From positions 1 through 64,000 of the forward strand of contig NZ_JAKIRP010000015.1 in the NCBI RefSeq assembly GCF_021646545.1: DNA of 64,000 nucleotides. The letters run 5' to 3'. How positions within the stretch are numbered: position 1 is the first letter of the stretch; every line of letters starts with the position of its first letter. This document shows, in pieces, positions 26,106 through 35,202 of the stretch. The translations under genes and the position numbers were made by a program. The DNA is from Chitinophaga filiformis (GTDB lineage: Bacteria; Bacteroidota; Bacteroidia; Chitinophagales; Chitinophagaceae). Below the pieces are notes generated by a model. That model made no database searches, was not told the DNA's origin, and saw nothing but the letters and a program-made list of their open reading frames with translations.

Positions 26106-27419
26106 TTAAATAATTGATGATAATGCCGGCGCGGGTATAGCTACAGACAGGTCTTCCAATAACAATGTCATGGCCAGTTCTTTAATGGTCAGTGCATCCT
26201 GGTGATCCAGAACAGCATGGTTGGACACAAATGAAAAGTCGATCTGCCCCTTATAGGTAGAGGTGATGATCGTAGTCGGGTTGGCAAAGGGGCCTACAAC
26301 GGTAGGACTGAAAATAGTATCCACTTCAAAAGAATGATATTTGTCCTTCACATCGAGTTTGCCCATATTAGAAAACATCAGGTCATAGACAGGCTTCCCG
26401 TAGGTCAGAAACTTCCGCATGTGTTTAAGGCCGCCATGTGCATGCTCAAAAGGTAGCATGAAATCGTAAGGATTCATCCGGGCGATCTTCTCTGATGCAA
26501 TCGCCTGTAATAACCGCACCCTTTCCCAGAAAGGTGTATCTGGTGCGTTGTTGATGGATAGTTCCAGTGAAAGCCCGAAAGAGAAGATGACGTCTTTTTT
26601 TATCTCTGGAATGAACTTGCGGATATCTACCGGACAGGTGATCTTGTTCATGGCCTTTTCACCCCTCACCAGTTTAAAGGCGCGGAGAAAGGCTACGCAA
26701 AGTGCTGTATTCACAGTAACGGCATGCATCGTACAATGCTGGAACAGGGCAGTTGATGTCTGCTGGTCCAGCTTCCAGTGTACCAGGTAGTCGTCTTCCC
26801 GCCGGATGGTTTGCCTGTTACGGGTGGAGATGAATGTGGATAACAGCGTCAGTACACCCCGTATGAACGCTCCCTTTAGTTTTGCTTTCAACACCTGCCT
26901 GGTACCATATAAAATATCCTTCGGCACAATATCTTCCAGGGTGGTGAAAGTAGGGTGAATACCGATATCATAATCAGGATCATCCAGTACGGTCAATATC
27001 TCTCTGACCAGCATCAGCCCTCCTCCGCCGTCGCACATACAATGGTGGAATGCCAGCAGCAGTTCCGATTGCTGATGTCCCTTTAGCCATACCATTCTTA
27101 TCAGCGGACCGTTGGGTATATCAAAAACGGCCGCCCAGGCAGCCTTTGTTTCCTCTTGCCAGTCGTCGGCTGTTATGCGGTTTTTAATGACTAACGGGAT
27201 AGCATGGTAGACTTCAGGAATGGTGAAATAAGGCGTGCCTGCCTTATCCTGTACAATACCCGCCCTCAGCAGGGGATGTTTGGCCTGTATCTTGGATAGC
27301 GCATTATATAGGTTTTCCGGCGCCAGGGTACCATTTATCCTGATCACAAATACGCCGTTGAATGGCGTAGCGCCATCTCCCAGCATGATCCTTTCCGGTA
27401 GGAGTAGTTTACGTTTCAT
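26106..27419 (-). CDS. condensation-domain-like acyltransferase 2
   Basis: The 437-residue paralogue of acyltransferase 1 begins MKRKLLLPERIMLGDGATPF. NALSKIQAKHPLLRAGIVQ and active-site HHCMCDGGG carry the HxxxDG motif (second His through Gly). A further upstream ATG in frame at 27470 would overlap the previous gene and adds nonhomologous residues, so 27419 was chosen; this leaves 16 bp to the glycosyltransferase gene. Two such enzymes in one operon suggest two acylations, or two acyl donors or acceptors. Donor and acceptor cannot be read from sequence. Confidence 0.87.
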   Translation of the reverse strand: MKRKLLLPERIMLGDGATPFNGVFVIRINGTLAPENLYNALSKIQAKHPLLRAGIVQDKAGTPYFTIPEVYHAIPLVIKNRITADDWQEETKAAWAAVFDIPNGPLIRMVWLKGHQQSELLLAFHHCMCDGGGGLMLVREILTVLDDPDYDIGIHPTFTTLEDIVPKDILYGTRQVLKAKLKGAFIRGVLTLLSTFISTRNRQTIRREDDYLVHWKLDQQTSTALFQHCTMHAVTVNTALCVAFLRAFKLVRGEKAMNKITCPVDIRKFIPEIKKDVIFSFGLSLELSINNAPDTPFWERVRLLQAIASEKIARMNPYDFMLPFEHAHGGLKHMRKFLTYGKPVYDLMFSNMGKLDVKDKYHSFEVDTIFSPTVVGPFANPTTIITSTYKGQIDFSFVSNHAVLDHQDALTIKELAMTLLLEDLSVAIPAPALSSII

Positions 27420-27435
27420 AATAGAGAATAATTTG

Positions 27436-28635
27436 TTAAACAGATAAAGTGCGCTGTCTTTCCTGTGCAAATGTTTCCAATAGCTCTACTGCTTTGTCAT
27501 TACCTCCGGCCTGTATGAATGTGTCGCGAATATGCTGTGCTGCCTGCCTGTATTTCGGGTTGTCCAGTACTTCCCACATAGCCGCTTTCAGGTCTGGCAC
27601 CCGCAGGCGTTTGTATCTTAACTTGATGCCACAGCCCGCATTTTCTATGAGGGATGCGGTGTGGAAATGGTCATAGGCGATCGGTGTGATCAGCATGGGC
27701 AGTCCGTTCACGAAGGCGTCATTCACGGTGTTGAAGCCGCCGTGACAGATCACCGCATCCACTTTCGGTATTAACTGCGATTGTGGTACGAAGCCCTGCA
27801 CAATGAAGTTGTCAGGCCATTCCGGAAAGATAGCCGGATCTGTGGCTGCTACAATCGTGAGCGGTTCATCTGCAAAGGCTTCAATCAGTTTCTGGAAAAA
27901 GTCTTTGCGGATATCTACGAGTAAGGTGCCCAGTGAAACGAATACTTTCGGCGACATTGCGCGCGAAAGCCTATCCCAATCAAAAGGTGTGTTATTCGGA
28001 CGGCCCTTCACCGGACCTACAAATTTTAAATGTGGCAGCGGGTCTTTACTGCCTGCAAACTCTTTTGAGGTAAAGACCAGGTTCATCTCCCGGGAGTGGA
28101 TCACGTATTCATCCGTATAGATCCCCAGTTCGTACTGAAGGCTTTTGATGAGGGTCTGCTGCCATTCAAAGATCTTTGGCGACTGCATGGCATCGCCGGT
28201 AACGTCGGGAGGTACGGGTGTAGTAGTTACACAGGGAATATCTTTCAGATGGGCACAGAGAGCGCCTGCAAAAGTGATACAATCGCTCACGATAACGTCT
28301 GGCCTGAATTCATCTGCAATGCGGGATACACCTGGCAGCATAAAACGCGAAAAAGGGATATAGGTGCCTTCCAGCGCCAGCTTTAATGTTTCCACGCCTG
28401 ACAGGTTCGGCCCCTCATCCTGCATTTTCAGGATGGCCTGTATGGCCGGTTGATGTTCCGCCAGTTCTGCATGGGGAACAATGAAGCGTCCGCCGGCAGG
28501 AATATGTTCTGCTGCCAGCTCTTTCAAACCAACCCAAATTACCTCATGACCTTTCGCCAGTAAACTGCCTCCTACACTCAGGGTGGGACTGATGTGCCCA
28601 AAGAAGGGAGGCACAACGAACATAAACTTAGACAT
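27436..28635 (-). CDS. GT1-family glycosyltransferase (MGT/CrtX-like) 2
   Basis: The 399-residue protein has GT-B fold signatures: the N-terminal FMFVVPPFFGHISPTLSVGG for acceptor binding and, in the C-terminal half, KVFVSLGTLL, FVPQSQLIPKVDAVICHGG and the nucleotide-sugar-binding NTVNDAFVNGLPMLITPI. Close relatives include macrolide and zeaxanthin glycosyltransferases. The ATG at 28635 matches the start of its paralogue. A longer reading from 28809 adds a basic, Trp-rich tail overlapping the upstream gene and is rejected. It lies in tandem with the paralogue at 28649-29878. It probably transfers a sugar from a UDP- or dTDP-sugar to the lipid or polyketide product. Confidence 0.9.
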   Translation of the reverse strand: MSKFMFVVPPFFGHISPTLSVGGSLLAKGHEVIWVGLKELAAEHIPAGGRFIVPHAELAEHQPAIQAILKMQDEGPNLSGVETLKLALEGTYIPFSRFMLPGVSRIADEFRPDVIVSDCITFAGALCAHLKDIPCVTTTPVPPDVTGDAMQSPKIFEWQQTLIKSLQYELGIYTDEYVIHSREMNLVFTSKEFAGSKDPLPHLKFVGPVKGRPNNTPFDWDRLSRAMSPKVFVSLGTLLVDIRKDFFQKLIEAFADEPLTIVAATDPAIFPEWPDNFIVQGFVPQSQLIPKVDAVICHGGFNTVNDAFVNGLPMLITPIAYDHFHTASLIENAGCGIKLRYKRLRVPDLKAAMWEVLDNPKYRQAAQHIRDTFIQAGGNDKAVELLETFAQERQRTLSV

Positions 28636-28648
28636 GCGTTGACGTTGA

Positions 28649-29878
28649 TTAGTGATAGAAACGGTTACGGTGAAATGCCAGACCACCGGGTGAAGGCGGT
28701 TCCGCCAGTTTTTCCAGGAGACCAATGGCAGTGGCTGCGCCTCCTGCCTGCTCGAACGACTCCCTGATGCGTTGTGCTGCCGCCTTGTAGGCCGGGTTAG
28801 ACAACACATCCCACACAGCCTCCTTCAGGTGAGTAGCCTTAAATCTTTTGTAATTCAGCCTGACGCCGCTCTCTGCATGTATCACTCTGCCCGCTACGTG
28901 CGATTGGTCATAGGCTATAGGGATAACCACCAATGGCAGGCCGTGAGATAAGGTTTCACATACTGTATTGTGGCCGCCATGGCACACGACTGCATCCAGG
29001 TAAGGTAAGAGCTCCAGCTGAGGGACTTTCTCCTGCACCAGGAAATTGTCCGGCCACGCTTCAAACAGCGCTGTATCCGATACAACAATAACAGATACCG
29101 GTTCATTGCCCAGTGCTTCAATCACTTTTCCGAAGAATTCCTTTTTGTAACTGTGGTCAAAGGTGGTACCGATAGATACTAAGATCCGCGGATGTGTATG
29201 CATCTTATGAAAACGCTCCCAGTCAAAACTGTTCGTGACCTGCCTGTTCTGAATAACAGGCCCTACAAACTTGTAATGGTCCGGTAAGAGCATGTCTCCG
29301 AAAAAGTGTCTGGAGGTATACACGAGCGTGAGGGCACCGGAGGTGGCTACAGATCTGTCTCCGGCAATGCCCAGTTCCTGCTGCAGTCCGACGATCTGTC
29401 TGATCTCCCATTCATGTATGCCCGGCAGGTCTTCCATCATCTTGATGGCTGCCGGCGCCGTAACGGAAGTGGCATAGGGTATCTGTAAACGACAGGCTGC
29501 AATGGCGCCTGCAAATAACTGGTGATCATTGATGATCACGTCTGGTTTGAATGCCTGCAGCATAGTGATGATGCCGTCAAACATAAACCTGTTCAGGGGA
29601 ATCAGCACTTCCTCATACAGGAACTTGATACTTTCTATGCCCGATACGTTCTTCTTTGTGATCTGATCAAGATATTCTTCACTGTTCTTTTTAGCCACAT
29701 CATCCTGATCGTATTGTACAAGGAGCAATTCGCCTCCCTGTGGCAGTCTGGCTGCCAGTGAGGCATCGAGGCTGATCCAGGCTACGCGGTGCCCGCGCTC
29801 CAGCAGTGCGGCGCCCAGGCTTAGCGTTGGATTGATGTGCCCCATCAGTGGTGGTACGATAAACGCAAAGCTTGCCAT
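28649..29878 (-). CDS. GT1-family glycosyltransferase (MGT/CrtX-like) 1
   Basis: The 409-residue GT-B enzyme is paralogous to the next gene. It starts FAFIVPPLMGHINPTLSLGA and has RILVSIGTTFDHS, KVPQLELLPYLDAVVCHGG and HNTVCETLSHGLPLVVIPI in the donor-binding half. The tandem pair implies two sugars, or one sugar on each of two products. Its start overlaps the upstream hydrolase gene by 34 bp, indicating cotranscription and possibly translational coupling. It is expected to be cytoplasmic or membrane-associated. Confidence 0.9.
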   Translation of the reverse strand: MASFAFIVPPLMGHINPTLSLGAALLERGHRVAWISLDASLAARLPQGGELLLVQYDQDDVAKKNSEEYLDQITKKNVSGIESIKFLYEEVLIPLNRFMFDGIITMLQAFKPDVIINDHQLFAGAIAACRLQIPYATSVTAPAAIKMMEDLPGIHEWEIRQIVGLQQELGIAGDRSVATSGALTLVYTSRHFFGDMLLPDHYKFVGPVIQNRQVTNSFDWERFHKMHTHPRILVSIGTTFDHSYKKEFFGKVIEALGNEPVSVIVVSDTALFEAWPDNFLVQEKVPQLELLPYLDAVVCHGGHNTVCETLSHGLPLVVIPIAYDQSHVAGRVIHAESGVRLNYKRFKATHLKEAVWDVLSNPAYKAAAQRIRESFEQAGGAATAIGLLEKLAEPPSPGGLAFHRNRFYH

Positions 29879-30672
29879 AATTTGTGGTTGATCTGTTTGA
29901 ACTTCACCTGCCAGCCCGAAAAGAAATCTTTCAGCTTGTTGGCAGTCTCCAGCGGTTGCTGGATAGGCAGATTGTGATCTCCTTCTATCAGTGCCAGTTT
30001 CGAGCGTGGCACGGTATGATACAGCTTACGGCCGGAGGGCAGACAGTTAGAACCTTTGCCATATATCAGCAGCGTATCGTGGGGAATATTGCCAATGCCA
30101 TCATCAGCAAAGAAGAAACGCTCATTGTGCATATCTTCTTTAATACTCGTTTCGTAGAAGAGGTATTCATACATCCGGTGGTTCTTGTCCAGTTGCCTTT
30201 TACCCATCCGCATACGGGTCGTATCGGTGTAGTTATTGATATAATCTACCAGGAACTCTTTGCTGTAAATGTCAATAATGCTCAGCGTCTCATTGTCGCT
30301 GGGATCAGGCGCTTCTATGATGGCGAGTTTCTTCACCCTTGCCGGATAACGCATCGCCATTTTCATGGCCACCAATCCACCATAGCTATATCCCGCCAGA
30401 TGTACTGACTTCAGGTGCAACGCATCCATCAGATCCCGGAGGTCGTCTGTCATCGCATGCAGGTCATATCCATATTCGCAGCGTTCACTCATGCCATGGC
30501 TCTTCATATCATACATCACTACGTGGTAGGACTGGGCTAGTACCGGCGCAATATTAAAATAATAAACGGAGAGATTGCTGAACATACCATGAACCAGCAC
30601 AACGGTTTCCCTTGCGCCCTTGTTCAATTCCTGGATATGAACGCTTTTGTTTTTTACTTGGATGACTGGCAT
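29845..30672 (-). CDS. alpha/beta hydrolase, possible product-release enzyme
   Basis: The 275-residue protein has an alpha/beta hydrolase fold with oxyanion motif VLVHGMFSNLSVYYF, nucleophile elbow GYSYGG (Ser near residue 94) and C-terminal EGDHNLPIQQP with the likely catalytic His near 233. It is placed between the free ACP (19-bp overlap) and the first glycosyltransferase (34-bp overlap). Neither synthase has a thioesterase domain, so it may release the acyl chain from the carrier protein or transfer it. That role is inference from context. Confidence 0.85.
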   Translation of the reverse strand: MPVIQVKNKSVHIQELNKGARETVVLVHGMFSNLSVYYFNIAPVLAQSYHVVMYDMKSHGMSERCEYGYDLHAMTDDLRDLMDALHLKSVHLAGYSYGGLVAMKMAMRYPARVKKLAIIEAPDPSDNETLSIIDIYSKEFLVDYINNYTDTTRMRMGKRQLDKNHRMYEYLFYETSIKEDMHNERFFFADDGIGNIPHDTLLIYGKGSNCLPSGRKLYHTVPRSKLALIEGDHNLPIQQPLETANKLKDFFSGWQVKFKQINHKLWQALRLSYHH

Positions 30673-30962
30673 GTTGATATGTAGTTTATGATGTCATCGA
30701 GTTTGAGGTTGATAAGCTGATCGAGGTCCATGCCCGATAGCCAGCCGGTGAAGTCGATGTTCTCACCGAAATGTGACTTCACCTTTTCAGAGAAGGAAAC
30801 AATTTCAATACTATCCATTTCAAGATCTCTGGTGAATGAGCTTTCACGGGAGATGTCCAGGTCTTCTACGAACTCTTCGCCTATTACTTCTGTGATGAAT
30901 GATTTCAGAATAGTAAAGATCTCTTCATTGTTTAAGTTGTGTGTAGCAGTTATAGTGTCCAT
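30654..30962 (-). CDS. free-standing acyl carrier protein
   Basis: The 102-residue acidic protein has the four-helix ACP pattern and the phosphopantetheine site in LEMDSIEIVSF (the Ser after Asp). It overlaps the end of the KS-AT-DH-PPTase gene by 13 bp and the start of the hydrolase gene by 19 bp. The PPTase domain at the end of the preceding protein could activate it. It might hold the starter unit, or carry acyl chains to the two condensation-type acyltransferases. Confidence 0.9.
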   Translation of the reverse strand: MDTITATHNLNNEEIFTILKSFITEVIGEEFVEDLDISRESSFTRDLEMDSIEIVSFSEKVKSHFGENIDFTGWLSGMDLDQLINLKLDDIINYISTCQSSK

Positions 30963-33900
30963 CCTATGATATAGTTATTGTGTTTAATAGTTTGAATAGT
31001 TACATCGCCGATGCTGATAGTAGTGCCGTCTATTGCTGTTATCTTATATTTCTTGGGGTTGCCCTGCAGACCTTTGCCCAGGTATTTGCCATAAGCTTCT
31101 TTTGCCACCCAGCAGCGAATGATCCATTCGGCTTTGTCAGCAGTAGTAATAAGCGTTAGTTCTTCGGGGTGGAAAACCAACTCATTAAAGCCTTCGTTTT
31201 TTTCACTGATCACTTCTATGTCTATACCCACAGGCCTTCCCTTACGGGCGATGGCTACCGCTTCTTTATCCTTGTGGGCAAGAGAGACGTGAATGTCTTT
31301 TGTCATTGTTCCTTCGGGGAATGGCTTCCCAACATCATCATTGCTGATCTCAAATTCAATCGGGTAATACGCTTCCTGCTTCTCTTTCTTCAGCAATGCC
31401 CTTACCGCATCTTTTACCGCCACCCTGCTGATGATCCTTTCCTTGCGTTTATTGGGTAACATGGCCCTGAGATCTGCTTTCTCCGCCTGGTTGAAATAGC
31501 GCTTCATGATGAAGTCCCACGATACCACACGCTGATAGGTATTACGGAACAGGAATACACCCGGCACTATCTCTTCCGAAAGACTGTTGTGCAATGGCGC
31601 CATAGACACCTTCCACAGGGGCTCATCTATTTCCAGTCGCGCGTTCTGCCAGCCGGTAATGATAGCCCATATTTTGTTGTCGCGCTTCAGTATGAAATCG
31701 GCCGTAGCGGTATCATCATTGATGTCTGTCAGCTCACAGGTGCATTCAAACACACCGCTCTGATCTTCCATATCGCCATAGAAAGCCACCTCCTGTATCT
31801 TCACAGGGAACGCGATCCTGTCTTTCTGTAAGGTCAGCTGCAGCCATAATCCGAATAACTGGCCGGCATTATCGAGCAGGGAACCTTTGCCCGAGCTGCT
31901 TTCGATGATGCCTGTAATACCTTTATCACCTACCGCTACTATCTTCCGGATGCCCTGGTAAGCGGGGCCATGGAACATGTGTTGTTCATATATTTCTGCG
32001 GATGATCGGGTAATACCTAAAGACTTCCCATGCTGTAACGAGCGCTGTGGAGCGATGGAGTATTCCTCCGACAAAGTGACCAGCGCATTGGCATATTTGT
32101 CGATGCTCATAGAAACAGTATATGGGTCCTGCCATTCTCCTTTTACAGTTGCCTTGAAAGGCGTAGCTACATTCATCCACTGGAACACCTGTATCTGGGA
32201 GATACTTTTCACTTTCGTACCCGGCGCATTTGCTGCTGCGATGTCGGCAAACAGTTCAAAGATCATCGTCATGGGAATAACCGGGTCCATATCATCGGCA
32301 CAGTGCCATCCGGGTTTCTGCCGCAGTAAAGCATGATCGATGAGATAAGGTGTATTGTCGAGAGAGATATCCAGCTCCTTTGATACTGGTAGTCTTTTCG
32401 ACGGTGCTGTAGTGGTCTGATTGAACAAGGCGATGATCTCTTCCTGTATAGCAGAGATCTCGTCGCAGTTATCCAGGAAGGCACGCATCACCGGCGTTTC
32501 TTCTGCCATTACACTAACCTTTGCAGGGGCAGGGCGTAATGATGTAAGTGCGGTTAAATCCCTTACAAGTGGAGAACCTAATTCCAGTTTCACCGGTATG
32601 CCCTTAGGCGCTTCTTTGCCTGGTGTAATACCCAGGAAGGAAAGGTTGATCTGCTTTCCTTCTACAAACAAGGCCGCCAGTACTCTTTGCAGCTGGTCCA
32701 GTCCTGACCTGGTGGGAATATTCGCAGAAACAGCACTATAAGACCTACTCTTCAATGTATCGTCTACAAACCCTGTCAATCCTCCGGATCCTGCCTGTAT
32801 GAACACGCGCACGCCTTCCGCATACAGCTTTTCGATCAGCTGCCGGAATCGTACCGGCTTAATAAGATGGTCGATGCTCAACTGCCTGATAGCTTCAAAC
32901 TCCCTCGGATAGGTATCCAGCGTAGTGGCAGACCATAAAGGGATCTTTGTATCCTGGAATTCCACCTTATTGATGCCATCCAGCAGGAGATCGAGCTTAC
33001 TGGCTACAAAAGGAGAGTGGAAACCTGACTGGAAGGGCAGCACCTGGTGGAAGATCTGCTCTGTTCTGAGGATAGGTATCAGTTGGTCAACAGCTTCATT
33101 GGTACCGCAAAGAATAACCTGCTGTGGACAATTGTCCATAGAAAGGTGAATGTCAGGCACACCATTCAACAGGGGAGACAGGCGCTCATATCCGCAGCCT
33201 ACCACCAGGAAGCGGGTGTTCTTCTGTTCAAAGGCAGCCGGGTTCAACTCCTGCAGTAACATCAGCACAGAACTTTCTGCTGCCAGGCCAGATGAACGGC
33301 CTGCCAGCCACTCGCCAAGACTATGTCCGGCATTCATATCAGGATAGACACCCAGTGTTTTGAGTGCGGTGTCAAGCACATGGCTTTTCTCCAGTAGTTG
33401 TATAGCCGAGTCCCATACGCCTTCTTTATCAACGGTTGACTGGCCGGACAACTGCAAGCCGAAATGCGCTGCCACAGAATCGATCTCTCCACCAGCCAGA
33501 CCGTCCAGTCCGGGGAACAAGAACGCTACTTTGCCACCTTTGCTGACGAGGGGTTCGTTCGTGAACCAGATATCCTGCTTATTTCTCCAGGGCGTATTCC
33601 GCTCTACTATCTTAATGGCTTTACGGATGCGTTCAGGGCTCGGGTCGAAGAGTGCGATCCGGTAGTCTCCCTGTCCGGGATGGCTGTCTTTCTGTTCCAG
33701 CGCTTGTATCAATGCCTGCTGACTATCTCTTGCCAGCAGCAGCACCTGCGGTTTGCCTGGTGCAATGCCATTGAACACTTTCCGGGGAGCGAGATCGCTA
33801 TCACTGAACCCTTCTACCACCACATGAGCATTAATACCACCAAAGCCGAATGCATTGACACCTGCACGTTTAGGCAGGTCCGACAGGTTCCAGTCCTGCG

Positions 33901-35188
33901 CTTCCCTGACAGGTGCAAAGCGTGTCTGCTGCATAATGTCTAATGGCGTGTCACAATGTAGGGTAGGAGGCAGTTGACTATAGTACAGCGCCAGGCTTGT
34001 TTTGATCAATCCTGCAATCCCTGCCGCAGGCATAGCATGTCCTATCATGGACTTTACTGAGCCGATACCTGCTTTGGGCAGTTTGCCCGGCTGACCGAAA
34101 ATGGCGGCCAGTGTTTCGAGTTCCGTCTTATCGCCCAATGGGGTACCTGTACCATGTGCTTCAATATAACCCACCTGCTGCACATCAATACCTGCTGCGT
34201 CCCAGGCCTGCCTGATGGCTTTAGCCTGTCCTTTTACAGAGGGGCTCATTACGCTGGTACCTGCACCATCGCTGGATACGCCGGTGCCCTTGATAACGGC
34301 ATATATCCTGTCCTGGTCCCTGACAGCGTCTTCCAGTCTTTTCAGTACCACAAAGCCGCAGCCTTCTCCTATCAGCAGGCCGTCCGCGTGTTGATCGAAG
34401 GGACGGATCTGCTGACGCCGGGAGAGTGCTCCCAGTTGAGTAAAGATGCTCCAGAAAGGAGCGTTCTGTGAAACATGTACACCTCCTGCAATGACCATGT
34501 CGGCCCTTCCGGTACTTAATTCCCCGATGGCATGATCTACTGCTATGAGAGAACTGGCACAGGCAGCATCTATAGTATAGGCGGCCCCGCCAAGATTAAG
34601 TCTGTTGGCTACTAATGAAGCGACCAGGTTAGGAATAAGTCCCATGGCCGTATCGGGGCCAAAGCGTCCCTTCTTTACCTGGAACTCCTTCTTCACTTTA
34701 TTCAGTTCTTCTTCTGTTAACCCGGGTAGCGCTGATTGTAAGATCTGCACGATCTGTTCACCGGTGCGTACTATCTCAATGGCCCGGGTGGCGCCGGGAC
34801 CTGTATAGTTACCTTTTCCAATGATAATGCCCGTCCTGTCCAGTGGCGCACTGTCTGGTACGCCGGCATCCTGTAATGCCTGTTGCGCAAGTGAAAGGGT
34901 GAGGAGTTGTTCCGGTTCCGTCCCTTCTACCGCCAACGGGAGAATGCCAAACTGGATAGGATCGAACCAGGCATAATCGTCTATGAATCCGCCCTTCCTG
35001 CAGTAGAAACGGTCTACTGCATTGGATCGCGTATCAAAAAAACTGGCGTCCAGCCTGTTACCGGGCACAGTTTGTATAGCGTCTCTTTTATTGATAATAT
35101 TCTGCCATAACGCATGTATGTCGCCAGCTCCCGGGAATATCCCGGACATACCGATAATGGCAGCATCAGCCTGTTTTTTCATTGTCAC
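30950..35188 (-). CDS. PUFA-synthase-like polyketide synthase B, KS-AT-DH-PPTase
   Basis: The 1412-residue polyfunctional protein has these domains in order. The ketosynthase (about residues 8-440) has active-site DAACASSL (Cys near 209), EAHGTGTPLGDKTE and MIGHAMPAAG. The acyltransferase (about 545-840) has FLFPGLDG and AGHSLGEW (Ser near 622). The dehydratase-like hot-dog domain (about 940-1200) has His in YLIDHALL and the DNAGQ motif near 1107. The C-terminal Sfp-type phosphopantetheinyl transferase (about 1265-1405) has GIDIEV near 1324 and WVAKEAYGKYLGKGLQG near 1368. It has no carrier domain of its own and starts 14 bp after synthase A, which supplies two. It works in trans with synthase A and the free ACP. 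Confidence 0.92.
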   Translation of the reverse strand: MTMKKQADAAIIGMSGIFPGAGDIHALWQNIINKRDAIQTVPGNRLDASFFDTRSNAVDRFYCRKGGFIDDYAWFDPIQFGILPLAVEGTEPEQLLTLSLAQQALQDAGVPDSAPLDRTGIIIGKGNYTGPGATRAIEIVRTGEQIVQILQSALPGLTEEELNKVKKEFQVKKGRFGPDTAMGLIPNLVASLVANRLNLGGAAYTIDAACASSLIAVDHAIGELSTGRADMVIAGGVHVSQNAPFWSIFTQLGALSRRQQIRPFDQHADGLLIGEGCGFVVLKRLEDAVRDQDRIYAVIKGTGVSSDGAGTSVMSPSVKGQAKAIRQAWDAAGIDVQQVGYIEAHGTGTPLGDKTELETLAAIFGQPGKLPKAGIGSVKSMIGHAMPAAGIAGLIKTSLALYYSQLPPTLHCDTPLDIMQQTRFAPVREAQDWNLSDLPKRAGVNAFGFGGINAHVVVEGFSDSDLAPRKVFNGIAPGKPQVLLLARDSQQALIQALEQKDSHPGQGDYRIALFDPSPERIRKAIKIVERNTPWRNKQDIWFTNEPLVSKGGKVAFLFPGLDGLAGGEIDSVAAHFGLQLSGQSTVDKEGVWDSAIQLLEKSHVLDTALKTLGVYPDMNAGHSLGEWLAGRSSGLAAESSVLMLLQELNPAAFEQKNTRFLVVGCGYERLSPLLNGVPDIHLSMDNCPQQVILCGTNEAVDQLIPILRTEQIFHQVLPFQSGFHSPFVASKLDLLLDGINKVEFQDTKIPLWSATTLDTYPREFEAIRQLSIDHLIKPVRFRQLIEKLYAEGVRVFIQAGSGGLTGFVDDTLKSRSYSAVSANIPTRSGLDQLQRVLAALFVEGKQINLSFLGITPGKEAPKGIPVKLELGSPLVRDLTALTSLRPAPAKVSVMAEETPVMRAFLDNCDEISAIQEEIIALFNQTTTAPSKRLPVSKELDISLDNTPYLIDHALLRQKPGWHCADDMDPVIPMTMIFELFADIAAANAPGTKVKSISQIQVFQWMNVATPFKATVKGEWQDPYTVSMSIDKYANALVTLSEEYSIAPQRSLQHGKSLGITRSSAEIYEQHMFHGPAYQGIRKIVAVGDKGITGIIESSSGKGSLLDNAGQLFGLWLQLTLQKDRIAFPVKIQEVAFYGDMEDQSGVFECTCELTDINDDTATADFILKRDNKIWAIITGWQNARLEIDEPLWKVSMAPLHNSLSEEIVPGVFLFRNTYQRVVSWDFIMKRYFNQAEKADLRAMLPNKRKERIISRVAVKDAVRALLKKEKQEAYYPIEFEISNDDVGKPFPEGTMTKDIHVSLAHKDKEAVAIARKGRPVGIDIEVISEKNEGFNELVFHPEELTLITTADKAEWIIRCWVAKEAYGKYLGKGLQGNPKKYKITAIDGTTISIGDVTIQTIKHNNYIIGWTL

Positions 35189-35202
35189 GACTTTAATGAT
35201 GA

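Noticed and set aside
28635..28809. N-terminal extension of the second glycosyltransferase
   Set aside because: Basic, Trp-rich residues overlapping the upstream paralogue; the GT-B fold starts at the ATG at 28635.
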